64,000 nt of DNA from Sphaeramia orbicularis (GCF_902148855.1 NC_043972.1:38109996-38173995), one strand, 5' to 3'. Positions 1-32,762 are shown, counted from the stretch's first letter. Numbers and translations: made by a program. Notes: generated by a model not told the origin, from the letters alone.

Positions 1-62
1 CAAGAGGACCTGGGTTCAAATCCCAGGCAGATCAAATTCTTTTTTTTTTTTTTTTTTTTTTT
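1..62 (+). mobile_element. tRNA-derived SINE fragment ending in a poly-T run
   Basis: The window opens with GGTTCAAATCCC, which matches a tRNA B box (pol III internal promoter), and runs into about 20 T. The 5' part with the A box lies outside the window. Read as the truncated head of a tRNA-derived SINE; a genuine tRNA 3' half is less likely because no acceptor-stem closure is visible. Confidence 0.45.
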
Positions 63-204
63 AAATTTTAAAACAGGTTTTACTGCATTGTATTGTGGAT
101 ATTGGAAATTCTGCACATATTAAAAAGTACACAGAGTACATTTTTTCAAAATAAACCCCAGTTAGGAATAATACAAAATGTCTGTTACATAACTTCTTTT
201 CATT

Positions 205-440
205 TTTATGACCAAACGCTCAACTGTTTGTACAATGTTTCTTCATTCAAAAGTACTCTTTCTCACAGACACACATGCTCACACAATAGGGTTTTTCCAA
301 AATAAAAGCCTTAAATGTGGTAAATCATCACTTTAATGCTCAATTATTCATACAATTTCAATTCATTTTTCAAACTGATTCTTTCTCTCACATCCGAAAC
401 AAATGCACATACACACAGTAGGGTTTCCAAAATAAAAGTC
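205..440. repeat. Diverged tandem duplication, about 115-bp unit
   Basis: Two neighbouring blocks (about 205-310 and 330-440) share, in the same order, a TGCTCAA/CGCTCAA stretch, a CATTTTTCA-like stretch, a CACA-rich stretch, and the words TAGGGTTT, TCCAAAATAAAAG and a following C/T-rich end. They look like an old local duplication; no coding content is recognised. Confidence 0.45.
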
Positions 441-544
441 TCATTTAAAGGTGATGGTGGTTTCAGCAGAGGGTCGCTGGTGTTCTGTACAGATGTAAGG
501 AGGACAGACAGTTTAGGGTGGGAACTGGTATCGGGACGGAGAGG

Positions 545-655
545 TGTGAGTGGAGCTGAGGTTTCGACGGTCACGGGAGGCGGATCGTGGGGGAGGTGGA
601 TCACGCGGGGGGCGCATCGCGGGGGAGGCGGATCGCCCGGTGCGAGGTCCCGCCC
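545..655. repeat. G-rich minisatellite-like patch
   Basis: About four imperfect repeats of a roughly 20-bp G-rich unit built on GGATCGCGGGGGAGGC. It is much more GC-rich than its surroundings. No gene is recognised; it directly precedes the LINE-like tail at 690-862 and may belong to that element. Confidence 0.4.
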
Positions 656-689
656 AATGCTGCTTGCAGCTTTAATTGTTATTGTGTTT

Positions 690-862
690 TATTGTTAATG
701 TGTGTCATGTATGTGTTTTATGTTGTTTGGACTTTGTATGGCTGCTGCCTTGGCCAGGTCTCCCTTGCAAAAGAGATTCGTAACCTCAATGGGACTTCCT
801 GGTTAAATAAAGATAAACTAAACTAAACTAAACTAAAATAAAATAAAATAAAATAAAATAAT
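690..862 (+). mobile_element. LINE-like 3' end with pentanucleotide tail
   Basis: The stretch with GCCAGGTCTCCCTTGCAAAA, then GGGACTTCCTGGTTAAATAAAG and a run of ACTAA and AAAAT units, matches by memory the 3' end of a common fish non-LTR retrotransposon. Only the 3' UTR and tail are recognisable, so this is a 5'-truncated dead copy. The clade is not assigned. Confidence 0.55.
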
Positions 863-1239
863 GTTACAAGGGTCATAGTGGCAAACCTTTGTCAAGCTCA
901 ACAATATGGAGTTAGAGACACAAATATGACCTCAAACTTCACTGTACTGGAAGATGTTGAGAGTCTGGGTGTGAAGGCATAGATCTGCAGTGGACCATCA
1001 CTCAGGAGTAATGTGAACTGGATTGTGCTCAGACCAATCAGTATTCCAGGTCTTTTTGGACATGAAATGACTGCCATATCATTCACACTAAAGATGAACA
1101 CATCCACATTACTAACAACAAGTCCAAAGGCAGAGTCAGTCGTAGTTTGGGATTGTGTCAGTGCATTTACCAAAGTCCACTTCTGTGATGCTCCATTAAT
1201 GGTGAAATATAGGTTTGAGCAAGTCGTGGTGCGTTCAAA

Positions 1240-1400
1240 GTGACAACAAGACAATGCAGAGCCACATTCTGCACACATTAAGGCCTGGCTGAGGAAGAGG
1301 AGGGTGTAAGTGTTGGACTGTCCACACTGCAGTCCAACTTGGACCCAACAGAGAATGTGTGGAGCATTGTGAAAAACACAAAATGTGACAGAAAAGATCC
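1240..1400 (+). mobile_element. Tc1-like transposase relic (C-terminal part)
   Basis: Translation of the plus strand gives QDNAEPHSAHIKAWLRKRRV and, after a stop and a frame change, DPTENVWSIVKN. These correspond to the QDN..H...W and SPDLNPIENLWS blocks around the last catalytic acidic residues of Tc1-type DDE transposases. A stop and at least one frameshift show it is dead. No terminal inverted repeats were found, so the full extent (perhaps 890-1540) is uncertain. Confidence 0.55.
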
Positions 1401-1643
1401 TGTGTCTTCACTCCCTGAATGTGTTTTAAGACTTGTGAAGACAAATGACAAGTACAAAATGGTTAACATTTTATTTTGCCTATTGAATGTGAGGGATGGA
1501 TTTATATTCATAATGAAATAAAGTTGTCCAGAAAAACAGGATACGTGTTATGTTCATACTATCTGAGATGAAATACAAATCAAAAATATTTTTAAATTCC
1601 TGTTTTCTTTTGCAGTTTGCATTTTCCATATTCCCCAAACCTC

Positions 1644-2293
1644 CCCAGATAGCAAAGATTTTGGCAGTATTATGGCATACATTTGGCATTTTTTGGCTTT
1701 CTTTTGGCATTCTGAAAACTTTTAGGCTTAACTATGGTATGATTAAGGTTATCCATAATAGAAATGGAGGCACCAGCAGTATATGGCTGAGTTATGGCAT
1801 ATGTCTGGTGAACCAAAAGACTGGGCAAAGAGCGGGACTAACTATAGGGATGGTATGGCATGTTTATGGCAAGTCAGAAGATTGACAAAAGAGCAGCAAA
1901 TCTTATTCCATATATGGATGTGTTTTGGCATATTTCTGTAAAGCCAAAACACTGCACAAAGAGCGGGAATTTCTACCCAGAAGAAAACCCCACTTCATTT
2001 TAAAAGCATGATCAACACAAATTTTAGGTGAATTTTGGCCTCCTTTTGGCCTCTCTTTGGGTCAGTTTTGGCTACTTTTGGCTGGATTATGGGGATTTGG
2101 GGCTTTTCTGGGACAATTATGGCTGTATTTTTGAAGTCTGTAATTAGTTATGGGTGAATTTTGGCTTCCTTCTGGTTTGATTTTGGCTTGCCTATTTTGG
2201 AACATTTAGGGCCCATCCACCCGCCCAGAACTTTGCCAAAATGGCGTACCAGTTTTGGGCCAGATTTAAGCCATAATGATTTTGCTATCTGGG
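1644..2293. mobile_element. MITE with CCCAGATAGCAAA terminal inverted repeats
   Basis: The left end reads CCCAGATAGCAAAG and the right end is the reverse complement of CCCAGATAGCAAAA. The 650 bp inside is non-coding and packed with TTTTGGC/TATGGC words (for example around 1660-1700 and 2030-2110). This is the layout of a non-autonomous DNA transposon; no convincing target duplication was found and the superfamily is not assigned. Confidence 0.6.
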
Positions 2294-2912
2294 TCGTCTT
2301 AGTAGTAGGGTTGCATAGAATGTGAAAACAAGTTCTTCAACACCCACAAGAGGGAGACACAGAGTGGGACACCACTAATCCACTTCTAGTTCCTATTTCC
2401 AGTGATGAAAAGCATAGATTGATTTATTGATTGAATGTTTGATTGATTGTATGTGGTAGAGGAGCATTTCTTTACCTACCTGATATTACAGCTCAGCTGA
2501 GAACACAAACCTCCAGTATCTTAAACTGTACAGTTAGCTGTAGCTGAAATCCTGGAGGATCTATGACAAGCAGTCAGGACAGCAGCTTTAATCATGCTTT
2601 AAGATGTACCTTGGTTCTTCTGCCACAAGGGGGCCTCATTTTGCTGTTATATGTCACAGCCCTAGGCTCTGTGCTGCACAGTCCCATAAGAAGATAGATA
2701 TTAAAGGGGTGGATTTACTGATCTATTTGCTTTCTTTAAGATGATTTAAGCTCAGTCAGTGTTTATTTGTCAGTGGTAGCTGCTGTTAGAGGACACCACA
2801 ATGGTTGAGTGACCCGGCAGCTGCACAGCATGTGTGTGTAGTCAGGGTGTTTTAGGGACTTTAGACGCACAGGCTGGCTTTCCGTTGGCTGCTCCACACT
2901 TCAGTGGAAAAA

Positions 2913-2922
2913 GGAAAGTCCC
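2913..2922 (-). promoter_or_regulatory. Candidate NF-kB site upstream of bcl3
   Basis: GGAAAGTCCC, whose reverse complement GGGACTTTCC is a textbook kB decamer. It lies about 1.45 kb before the bcl3 start codon. BCL3 is known to be induced by NF-kB in mammals, so location and sequence fit, but use in this fish is inference. Confidence 0.4.
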
Positions 2923-3532
2923 AAATTGACCCTGGCAATCAGAACCTGGTCTGAGGGTGGAGCAGGATTAAAAGCAATGAGATGAGGTGTGATTTTTGTG
3001 TGCAGACTACGTGCACACTGCGGCTGTGCAGCAGTAACTGTCATCAACTAATCGGCAGATTGGAGAAGACAACTTGTCCTCACTGAAATCTGGCTGATCT
3101 TTATCAACCTCTCATAAATGTTCATGTACAATGGAAGTGAGTCACTGACATTAAAAAGGGACAGAAAACTCCAAACGGATATTTATTATAAAAAAAAAAA
3201 AAAAAATAAAAAAAAAAAATATATATATATATATCTTGTCATTGATTCTGACACAATTTCGGTCATATTGCAAACGCAATTTCATTATAAAAGTACAATT
3301 TTACACCTGTTTTAAAACTATTTTCATATATAATGTGAGTCCGATTGGCTTTTAATATAAGACGAATGGATCATTTTACCTCCATAAAGCACTCTTATTA
3401 CTATAGACAGTACTGATATTTTAATTTGTATTGAAATTTAAAACTACTGTCTTAAACTCTTTACACCTCCTTACAGGCTGTAGTGAACTACATACATTTG
3501 AATCCTGTATATTCTCTGATTAAAATACTACA

Positions 3533-3595
3533 CCACCACTACTACTACTACTACTACTATTACTACTACTACTATTTCTACTATTACTACTACTC
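3533..3595. repeat. ACT trinucleotide microsatellite
   Basis: Interrupted (ACT)n run in the region upstream of bcl3. No function is implied. Confidence 0.7.
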
Positions 3596-4213
3596 CATTT
3601 TATATCTGTAATGAGAATACAGATTTAAAAATGTGCAATTTACAAGCCCATTTTGAACTTATATCATCAGTGAAATGTGCAGAATCAGCCCTTTTTTCAT
3701 TTGACCTACTGTCCTATTTTGCATCCCCATGCGTCCAAACGCACTGAGCCCAGAGCATCAAGCCTCCTTTATCTCTTGGATCGATTTCTTGAGAAGTTTG
3801 GTAGATGTTTTCAACTTGCATGAAAAACAGACAGATGTCACAGAAGCCGTAGAGCCTCAGATTATCAAGAATTCACCCGTTTGTTTTCTCTTTTTCTTCC
3901 CTCACTGTGTATCATTTGCCATAAGTAGCAGAGCTTTCGGTTTAAAGGGAAAGCACCAGAGTTAGTGGCTGATCAGAGGAGCTGTGCGCAGCTGCTGTGT
4001 ACCTGCAGTGGATGGCAAAGGTGAGCAGGGATACACATGATCTAACTGAACCTGGACTGACTGGGCTTCGAAAATGTATTTGCATTCCGTGTTTGTGGAT
4101 CGGACCGGTTATCTAAAACCCACCACAGGCACAGAGGGGAACGGACTGATGTTGTGATCACTGCCCACTGAAGTTTGACTGAAATGGGATCAGTGCACTG
4201 GTAGATGGACTGA

Positions 4214-4313
<100 letters not shown>

Positions 4314-4370
4314 TAGGTAGTCGTGTACCCACGCTCACACCTGACAGTTCAACAGCCTCTCTCCCAGTTG

Positions 4371-19879
<15,509 letters not shown>

Positions 19880-20680
19880 TTGCAATCCAGTTCAATTTGC
19901 AACTACCTTTGCACAGCCAACCAACAATGAGACAAATAGATCTTTGAGGAAACCAGGAAAAGCTGTACCTAAAGGAACGATGGACTGCAGCAATATTGGT
20001 GTCCACTTTTAGGTTTTAATGCCTTGACAGATTCCCTGCAGCCTTTTTGCTTTATGGGCCCTCTTGTAAAGACCTTAGAATCATTACACCTACCTACACC
20101 TTTAGGGGGACTTACCAGCTGCTGTCTCAATCCGCCGGCTTTCCTTATCTGCATCTAGCAGTAACAGAAATGAGCCACTGCACGCAGGCTGAACATCATG
20201 GACTGGAAACTGTGAAACTGCCTGGGGATGTCTGTGAACTGTGAACAGTGTGAACCATAGGGTATGAACACAGACTACCTTGACAGTGGAGAAAGACTGA
20301 GGCAACACAGAGGATGAAGGTTTTACAGGTTTTGATGCCAGATTTAAAATGGGGATGTTGCAATCACATGTTCAGTGCCTTAACCACTAGGCCTTCATGA
20401 CACCTCAAGTCTTAAGAAAAGTGAATATTGTCAGTGTAAGACCTGACATGCTATTTAGTGCACGGTCAAATCCAATATTTCCTGCCATTTTAATACTGGG
20501 TATGCAATGTACATTTCATATTTGCTTTTGTGTGCATATGTACCTATATGATAATGTATTGCTGTATCATTTTCAAAGGTGTCACATATTTTTTAATATA
20601 AAATCTATACAACATAGTGACTTCTTGTGTGTTACTTCACCTCACTGCATAGTAACGTTTGTGAATTTGAAATCTGAGCT
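19880..20680 (+). other. Probable bcl3 3' UTR and short spacer to the helicase gene
   Basis: No coding exon is seen. No canonical AATAAA was found; an AATATA-type variant lies near 20596. Transcription of the next gene starts around 20690, so the spacer is very tight. Confidence 0.5.
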
Positions 20681-20925
20681 GTGATTGGTCGGTGGGAGCT
20701 GTTCGTCGACGCAAACAACCAGCCCAAAAACGAGCGCGCTGCCATGTTGAATTGTCAATTTTCTAAAAGAAGAGACAAAAGACTTACAACTCAGTGGACT
20801 TATTTAAATAGCGAGTATTTACGTTACTTTATTAACCTGCCGAAATAAGGCTAAGCGTCGTCAAAAAGGAAAACTGTGAGTGGATGTGTGGTGGAAGTGA
20901 AGGTGGCATTTGTCTCCGACTTAGG
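20675..20925 (+). promoter_or_regulatory. Promoter and untranslated first exon of the ddx6-like gene
   Basis: A reverse CCAAT box (GATTGGTCGG) at about 20682-20691 precedes a CpG-containing stretch with no TATA box, as in housekeeping promoters. A donor (TTAG then GTAAAG) at about 20924 and an acceptor (CTCGCAG) ending at 21747 suggest an untranslated exon 1 spliced to a long leader in the exon that carries the start codon. The transcription start is inferred. Confidence 0.45.
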
Positions 20926-22367
20926 TAAAGTTATTCCCAGAGCGAACTGGTTAACTATCACAACTGAACACCTATCATATCGGCTAAGCTAACGATAGCA
21001 TGCTAAATAAGTTGTTTGGTTAGCTTTAAAGATTAATAAAGTACAAACTCAAAACTCAACAGGTGGAATCCGGTTAACTCTGGCAATATAGTTTTGTGTT
21101 TATTGTTGTTCCACATGATCTAAGACAAAGACGCTCAAACACCAATAACACAACATGTAGCTAAAAGCTAACGCTAGCTCGTTAGCTTAATAGTCAAAGC
21201 CACGTTGCTATGCAATAACTTTTAACGCTGCTGTGCTTGTTAGTTCTGTCAAGTTAACCTTGCTTATGATAGTGACAACAAAGAGTTCATGAATGTGGAG
21301 ATCCGCTCGACACCAACCTGAATGTGGACTCGGTGTCTTATTGGTCCCGATTGAATAGGTTTTGCGAATAGTAAGGGGTTAGTTGTAACTGGCAGTGAGC
21401 GAAGTTTTGGTTTTGAGTTTTATTGTTAGCTCCTGTTAGCATTAGCCGATAGCCATGGCACAACAACACTGCAACTTAATTGACTTCACATTGTTTAACC
21501 TGTTGGTTTTCTGCGTGTTACTTTGCTGAAGTCAGTACGATCTTAACGATAAAGTCTATAAGACAATTTGCAATTGAAGTGGTGTTGAAATGTTTTTTTT
21601 TAATTGAAGTCGGTTGTTGTTGCAGGCATTTTTAAACGTACGTTTATTTATAGCGTACAATTTAAATCGCTAAAACTACGATGGATGACTATTTTCAGTC
21701 ACTTGCCAATATGTTAACAATAACTATGGTTATTTATTTCCTCGCAGATAACCTGGATTTTGTTATTCAACGTTCTCCAAGCACTGTGCATTTTTTTCTT
21801 CTCAAGTTTTTGCTGCAGAAGTAAAGGAAACCCCTTCAGAGATTTACGTTGGACTGTTCAATATCAGCTGAAGTGACTTTTTGAGCCAGTATTAAACTCC
21901 ACTCTACAGTATTAGTACAACAAAAACATCCTGATACTACTGTTCTGAATTTATACATGGTCAGACTTTGAAAACCAAGATTTCAGTGTCTTGGGCCGTA
22001 CAAGGAAAACTAAGAATTGTTATTTCAGAAAGAATAAACTACTTAGAGAGGCAACTGAAGTTTCTTTAGTGACATATTTGCTTTATTTATTCATGTGAAT
22101 GTTTATTTCTCCCTTTTTTGGAGAGTGTCTTGTAAATAGACAGGATTCATATGCAGACTTCTTCTTTTCAAGAGGTCTGAACATTGAATTGTGTACTTAA
22201 TACATTCTTTACAACAAGAAGTATAGGAAAAATACATTTCTATTTTTACAGTGTATAAAGGTATTTTTCACTCAGAGGCATCAAGTAAAACAGAAAGAAG
22301 AAAGAGATACAAACATTGCGAACTGTGAGGAACGTTTGTCCTGAATTTTTGAGAAGCAACTGAACCC

Positions 22368-27247
<4,880 letters not shown>

Positions 27248-27301
27248 AGGCACGGTTAGTTCTGTAAATATTGTTGATCGTGAATATTTACAGTAAATCA
27301 C

Positions 27302-27774
27302 TGAGCCTGTTTACATGCACACCAATGCTCTGATCATTATCCGATTTCTGTACTTATCGGAATATTCAAGGTATCATGTAAACGGTATAATCTGATATGC
27401 TTTATCAGATAACAACAGTAATCTGATTATTATAAATCAGATTAACATACCTGGATTTCTGCCCAATACTCCGATGTCTTTCTGCATGTATACAGGTTAA
27501 TCGGATTTATTTCGTTCTTTTACATCAGTGCATGTGTAAAAACAATTAAAATCATTGAAAACTGAAGTTACGCAATCAAACGTGAGCAGAAGACAATAAC
27601 AGGAAGTCTGAGTCTACAGTCACCGTACGTGTGAAATCTGATAATGGACTGGAGTGTCTACACTGGGGTTTTCAATTATCACATTTGAGTGCATGTAAAC
27701 ACGTCAGATCTGATAATTACAATTCTCTGACGAATCCCAGTTATGGGATTTTTATTGTCGTGTAAACAGGCTCA
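27302..27774. mobile_element. MITE with TGAGCCTGTTTACA ends
   Basis: The left end TGAGCCTGTTTACATGCAC is mirrored on the right by GTCGTGTAAACAGGCTCA. The 473 bp inside is non-coding and rich in TCTGAT/ATCAGA words that can pair internally. It is probably a PIF/Harbinger-like or other cut-and-paste MITE; the target duplication is unclear. Confidence 0.65.
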
Positions 27775-27906
27775 TTGAGTTTTGTAGATTATATTTCAGT
27801 TGTGATTTAACTTGAAATGGCAAAGAAATACTAAACAAGTTAATGTGTGGCTAGTTTTAATTCAGTGGAAATAAACTGTGTCATCTGTATCCAGTAAGAA
27901 ACAAAC

Positions 27907-28990
27907 TAGAGATGTAAAGATATGAAAATTCCATATCATGGTTATTGTGATCAAAATTATGAATGTTATTATAGCGGTATTGTTGAAATTTGCTCAAAAT
28001 GTTCAGAAAGTACTTATATACACACACTGAAATAATTTAACCAAGTTTTATCTTGGAAAAAAAAAGAAACAAAAAACACACAGTGTACTTTCTGTTGGCA
28101 GAAACATTAAAATATTAACATGTAAACATTAAACATACAAATGTGAATTGAAGATGGCACGTTATGGCCATAAGAGGTAACTGCACTTTGTGCAAATTGT
28201 TGATAAGAACCAAGAATACTTTTCTTTACATTCAGTGCTCAAGAGTAGATCTAGTCTTACAGATTTAAGAAGTGGTACAGAAAGAACACTCTCACTGTTT
28301 CATGTACCTTATCTAGAAATCATATAAAAGCAACACTACCATTTTAAACAAAATAGTGTGGCAGAAACACTGAATAAATAAAAATAAATGTGCACTGAAG
28401 ACGGCACCTTATGGCCATAAGAGATAAGATAAGACATGCCTTTATTAGTCCCACAAGGGGAAATTCCAGATTTACAGCAGCAAAGCACACAAGCAAAAGA
28501 TGTTCAAGAGCAAAAATAGACAAATCAAAAAAACTGTATATACTATTTACAGCTGTGCACATGCTGGTCATGCCACAGGTTACTGCACTGGAGGGAACTG
28601 CACTTTGTGCAAATTGTAGATAAAACACTTTTAACATTCAGTGCTAATGTATGAGATCTAGTCTTACAGATTTCAGAACTGGTACAGAAAGGACACTTTC
28701 ACTCTTTGGTGTACCTTAAGTAGAAATCAAATGTGCATACACTAACATATTAAACAAAGCACTGTCTGTGTGGGTGCCTTCTGCCATGTTTTCAGAGGCC
28801 AAATATTGAAACCTGTACATGTGCACCTGGAGTGCGGCTCCTTCTCCAGGAAATGAGCAGTATCACTGAGTTTTTCAAAGTGCAGTAATTAAACATGGTT
28901 TTAATGATAATTACAATTTAAAAAGGTAATACTAACCATCGGGGAATTCTACTGTGGTTTATCATTATACCAGTAATCGTTACATCCCTA
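27907..28990. mobile_element. hAT-type non-autonomous element with perfect 8-bp target duplication
   Basis: The ends TAGAGATGTAAAGAT and (inverted) TAGGGATGTAACGAT are flanked on both sides by AAACAAAC (27899-27906 and 28991-28998), the 8-bp duplication expected for hAT elements. The 1084-bp body has no transposase. It contains an internal direct duplication (about 28149-28340 and 28385-28740), with the second copy split by a LINE 3' end at 28421-28589. Confidence 0.85.
28421..28589 (-). mobile_element. L2/Rex1-like LINE 3' end (minus strand)
   Basis: A GATAAGATAAG tail, then TTTATTAGTCCCACAAGGGG and AAATTCC, and an A-rich stretch including CACATGCTGGTCATGCCACAGG, the same as the LINE end at 39872-40170. 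It is inserted after CCATAAGAG of the second internal repeat of the host hAT element. Confidence 0.75.
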
Positions 28991-30200
28991 AAACAAACTA
29001 ATTTGAACTCTCCACTGCTGTCAATGTTGCAGACAAAGACAGGTGGCATTAAAGTAATTAACCTACATTTTAGCATTAAGAAGCAAAGACTGTTAAATGG
29101 GGATGACCTGATGAAGCGGCACTCTGGTTTTAAATATTGTGTCAAATCTAGTTTAAACTTTCTTGAAATGCAGAAGCACACAGTGTAAAAACAGTGCCTT
29201 TAAGGATAATGCATGCCAACTGTGTTAATGGATAGATTAAGAGTAGCAGAAGTTTTACTGGATAGAGGTGACGTGTTAATGAATATCCTCCACAGCCCAC
29301 ACAACAGCAGTCACTACACATTTTAACAGATCTGATCAGCATAAAACCACCAGCTGTCTGCGCTCCACGGTGTTTGAGCAGTGACTTATTCACGTGATTA
29401 TAACATTTGTTTCTCTTTTTTGCAGGAAACGATGGCGCCTGGCATTCATCAGCATTTGGTGACACACAAAATTCTAAGTGAAGACACCTGTTACATAATT
29501 TAAATGGTCTGTATTGGATTCATTTTTACTTCCCTTTTTGCATTTGAAGCGATCTCCCAGTTTCATATGTGCTTTGCACTTGCTAGCCCCAGTTTGTGCC
29601 TGTTTACCATTCCCTCACACTGGAGTTGCAATGTTAAGTCAACGAGACATGAAAACATTAACACTCACTGATCAACAAACATCCAGCAGGGTTATGGATT
29701 AAAACATCAATTCTGAAAGCATTTTAGGAATCCTCAGTCTCTTTCAGCTACGTGTGTGTGTATATTAAAAATTCTATATTGAACAAGAATATGGAAAAAA
29801 AAGTCAACCCTTTTCTCAGTATCACTGTTATCTTTCCTTTTGTAGGCTACACAAAATCCTGATTGAAGGCTCTTTTTTTGTTCTCCAGTGGAAAGTTCTC
29901 TTTTTTTCTGTTAGTCTTTTTGGATCCCTAAAACATTGTTTTGTGTGTGTGTGTGTGTCCCAGTTGACTTGCCACAATGTGAGAGAGAAGCAAACTGGGG
30001 CTATGTAAATGCCATCTTACTGGTATCTCACTGAAAACTATCATTCTGCCACGTGATCTACATTATGATTGTGTTGCAACTCTGTCATTGAATTTACTTT
30101 TGACAACTGATGGAAACTTTTTTGCGCTGTGATGTAAACATGAATGTGAATCTAATGTTGGACTTACATGATAGGGCCCAACTCACATACCTGCTGTGTA

Positions 30201-30206
30201 AATAAA
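30201..30206 (+). terminator. Polyadenylation signal of the ddx6-like gene
   Basis: AATAAA about 780 bp into the inferred terminal exon, followed by T- and GT-containing sequence. Alternative sites further downstream cannot be excluded. Confidence 0.5.
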
Positions 30207-30225
30207 CAACACTGGCGATGTTCAC

Positions 30226-31829
30226 ATCCTGCTGGCAACCTTTATGAGCAGATGGTTCAAAAGTCCAGAATGTAAGATTAAGTAGCATCTAGCACGGATG
30301 TCAAATCTCATGAACCTATAATTTATATAGAATTCAAACACAGAAAAAGCAAATATTTAAATTGAGGAAATATACCATTAAAAAAAAAAAACAACTTTTG
30401 GATTTGGTGGCAACATCATGTCTCCAAAAAGTGAGGGCAAGACCATGTATCCCACTAGCATCCCCTCTTCTTTTAACAGTAGTCTGGAAATGTCTGAGAG
30501 CTGAAAAGACCAGCTGCTGGAGTTTGGGAGAATGACATCTCATTTGTATCCGATACAGGATTCAAGCAGCTCAGTCTTCCTGGGTCTTTGTTGTGTTTTT
30601 TGTTTCATGCTGCTACATTTTCAATTGGGGAAAGGTTTGAGCTGTAGCCATTCCAGTTCAGTTATGGATATGCGTGTTGCTTCCATCAAACTGAAAAATG
30701 GTTTGTTTTTTTTCTTAAAATGGTATATTTTCTCATTTCATGTTTTTTTTTTGTGTGCATAAAATATAGGTTTGAGATTTACAAATCCTTACATTCTGTT
30801 TTTATTTACAGTGTTGTAACTCTTCGAACTGGCGTTGTCATTTAAAAGAGTATAAATGCAGTTGTTTTTTTTTAAGGAAAAAAAAAACTTTTTTTAACTA
30901 AAGGCTTTGGATTGGATCCTGAACATAAGGCTCCATGAAGAAAAGCTCAGCATCACAGTAATTGGACAAGGCATCTGCAGCTAAATATTTGCTCCTATAC
31001 ACTGATGATTGTGATGAAACATGAAATGGTGGTTATAATTTTTAATATTCTGCATTTTAGTGTTATTCAAACAGAAACATAAAAATCATATCAGTGACAG
31101 TTTTTTTCTCTCCTAAATAACAGTGAGGAGACTTTTGACACTTTGTTGTAACTTCTTTATCCCATATAGTTTGGCTGCATTTTCTCAGGTCTAGATACTA
31201 GATGTCTGTCATGTATACCAGACCCACTCAGGAACTTTTTTGCAACATACTTAGTCCAGCCAATCTATTATACAAGTAATCTTCATGTAGTTTCTGTATT
31301 CATCCTACTTCCTTAAGTGCCTTAGTCTAATTCCACACATCTACTTACAAGGACCTTCTCCTGACTTTTCAAAGCACATGTCCCCAGTAAAAAGCACAGC
31401 TGCACTGACATCTGCAATGGTGGTTGAAGGCTGGATTTGTTTTTTGAAAGTTCCTCTTTTGTGAATACATTTCAGTTTTGGACTCGTGGACTTAAGGATG
31501 TTTTCAGAATGGGTGCAAAACTTGAGACCATGTTTCTTCTGCTTCATGATTTGTGACCAGATGTTCTGTAAAAATTGAGGGAGAAATTATTTTCTGTTGA
31601 ATGTGTCAATGCCAGCGCCTCAAATGCATTAAAAGTCGGATTGACTGACTATTCCTTTTGTTTGTTGAATTTGTCCATTTTACTTTTTACACACGTGCCT
31701 GGTAAATCCTTAGCTCGTCTTTTAAAGTATAAATATTGCCAAGTTGTCCGTAGGTGTGCTGCACATGTAGGTTACGCACCTTAATGCACGGTGTACCCTT
31801 GGAATGTCATTCAGTCAGAGGTAGAACGA
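30226..31829. other. Spacer between the ddx6-like gene and tomm40
   Basis: No exon is recognised. The sequence is AT-rich with several A and T runs (30379, 30705, 30866). Part may be an extended helicase 3' UTR. Confidence 0.5.
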
Positions 31830-32045
31830 ACCCAATACTGGCCAATGAATGTCGTCGTACGTCACCAGAGACAAGCGAACCCAAGTGACACAACTGTCAT
31901 TTCACCCAATGGGGACTGAGAGAAAATGTGCATCAACCAATCAGTGGACGAATTTCAGAAAATGGGCGGGAATTTGTCAACTACCGTCACGAACGTTTGT
32001 CGTGAACTTTGCCGGTGTTTAACTGCTGTGCCGTACCGTAAACGT
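31830..32045 (+). promoter_or_regulatory. tomm40 promoter and untranslated exon 1
   Basis: CCAAT words at about 31840 (GGCCAATG), 31906 (CCAATGGG) and 31938 (AACCAATCAG), and a GC box (GGGCGGGAA) at about 31963, with no TATA box: a housekeeping promoter layout. A donor (AAAC then GTGAGT) at about 32044 marks the end of a likely untranslated first exon that splices to the exon at 32744. The transcription start is inferred. Confidence 0.5.
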
Positions 32046-32762
32046 GAGTAGCGAAACCTTAAAATTAGCGTAATTTTTAGAGCGGCATGACTGGTGATCC
32101 CACGAGGGTCCATTCGTTCCAGGGGTTATTTTAATGGCTGCCTTTTCTGTATGTAGACGCACAGATCTCGTGGTCTACTCCACATGGTTACCTTGCTAGT
32201 CAACCAACCAAGCGACCCTGCTAGCCTGTGTTAGCATTAACAGGTTAAATACTGCTAGCGGATAGTTTCGCCGGCTGTTGGCTTATCTCCAATTGTGACC
32301 TTGGTGGGAAACCATGGGCCACATATCAGTATTATTTGACTTACAATATTTTAAAGCCGTTATGACATAATTTATGTATCAATAGTGTGACTAAGCTGGG
32401 CCTTAGCTGTAGCCAACTCGCTGTACTGTCAAGATAGTGGGGAAGATCACTGCAGCTAGCTAAGTTAATAGTAGCAAAATGATTAAGTTAGCTAGCTGTT
32501 ATGAAGACAACTGTGTCTAAGTGCACTCAGTGTATACCACACTGGTATAGGATGTGTTTAAAGAATACTAATATGTGTTCTATATTTAGTCTAGCTGTCA
32601 CTGGGCATTAAATTAAACTTGTCTAGCTTTGACACAAACCGTTCCAGGGATTACCACTTGTTAGCCTGTAGCAGAGTGGTTGAACTAAAATCATGGAAAT
32701 AATTCATTCTATAAAACCTTTGTCCACTGTATCTTTCCTCTAGTCTGCTATAGTCTCAGAGT

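Larger units (their letters stand above)
27248..30225 (+). other. 3' UTR of the ddx6-like gene with an apparent 3' UTR intron
   Basis: A donor (CACG then GTTAGT) at 27255 lies 8 bases after the stop, and an acceptor (TTTTTTGCAG) ends at 29425. The likely terminal exon runs 29426 to about 30225, with AATAAA at 30201-30206. The intron (27255-29425) contains two DNA transposons (27302-27774 and 27907-28990). A junction this close to the stop would not trigger nonsense-mediated decay. Splicing here is inferred. Confidence 0.5.

Noticed and set aside
1-40. tRNA gene 3' half
   Set aside because: Only a B-box-like word is present, followed by poly-T after an unrelated stretch; a SINE scrap is simpler.
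898-1278. 126-residue minus-strand open frame with several Cys
   Set aside because: It lies opposite and beside the Tc1-like relic, has no splice or promoter context and no family resemblance.
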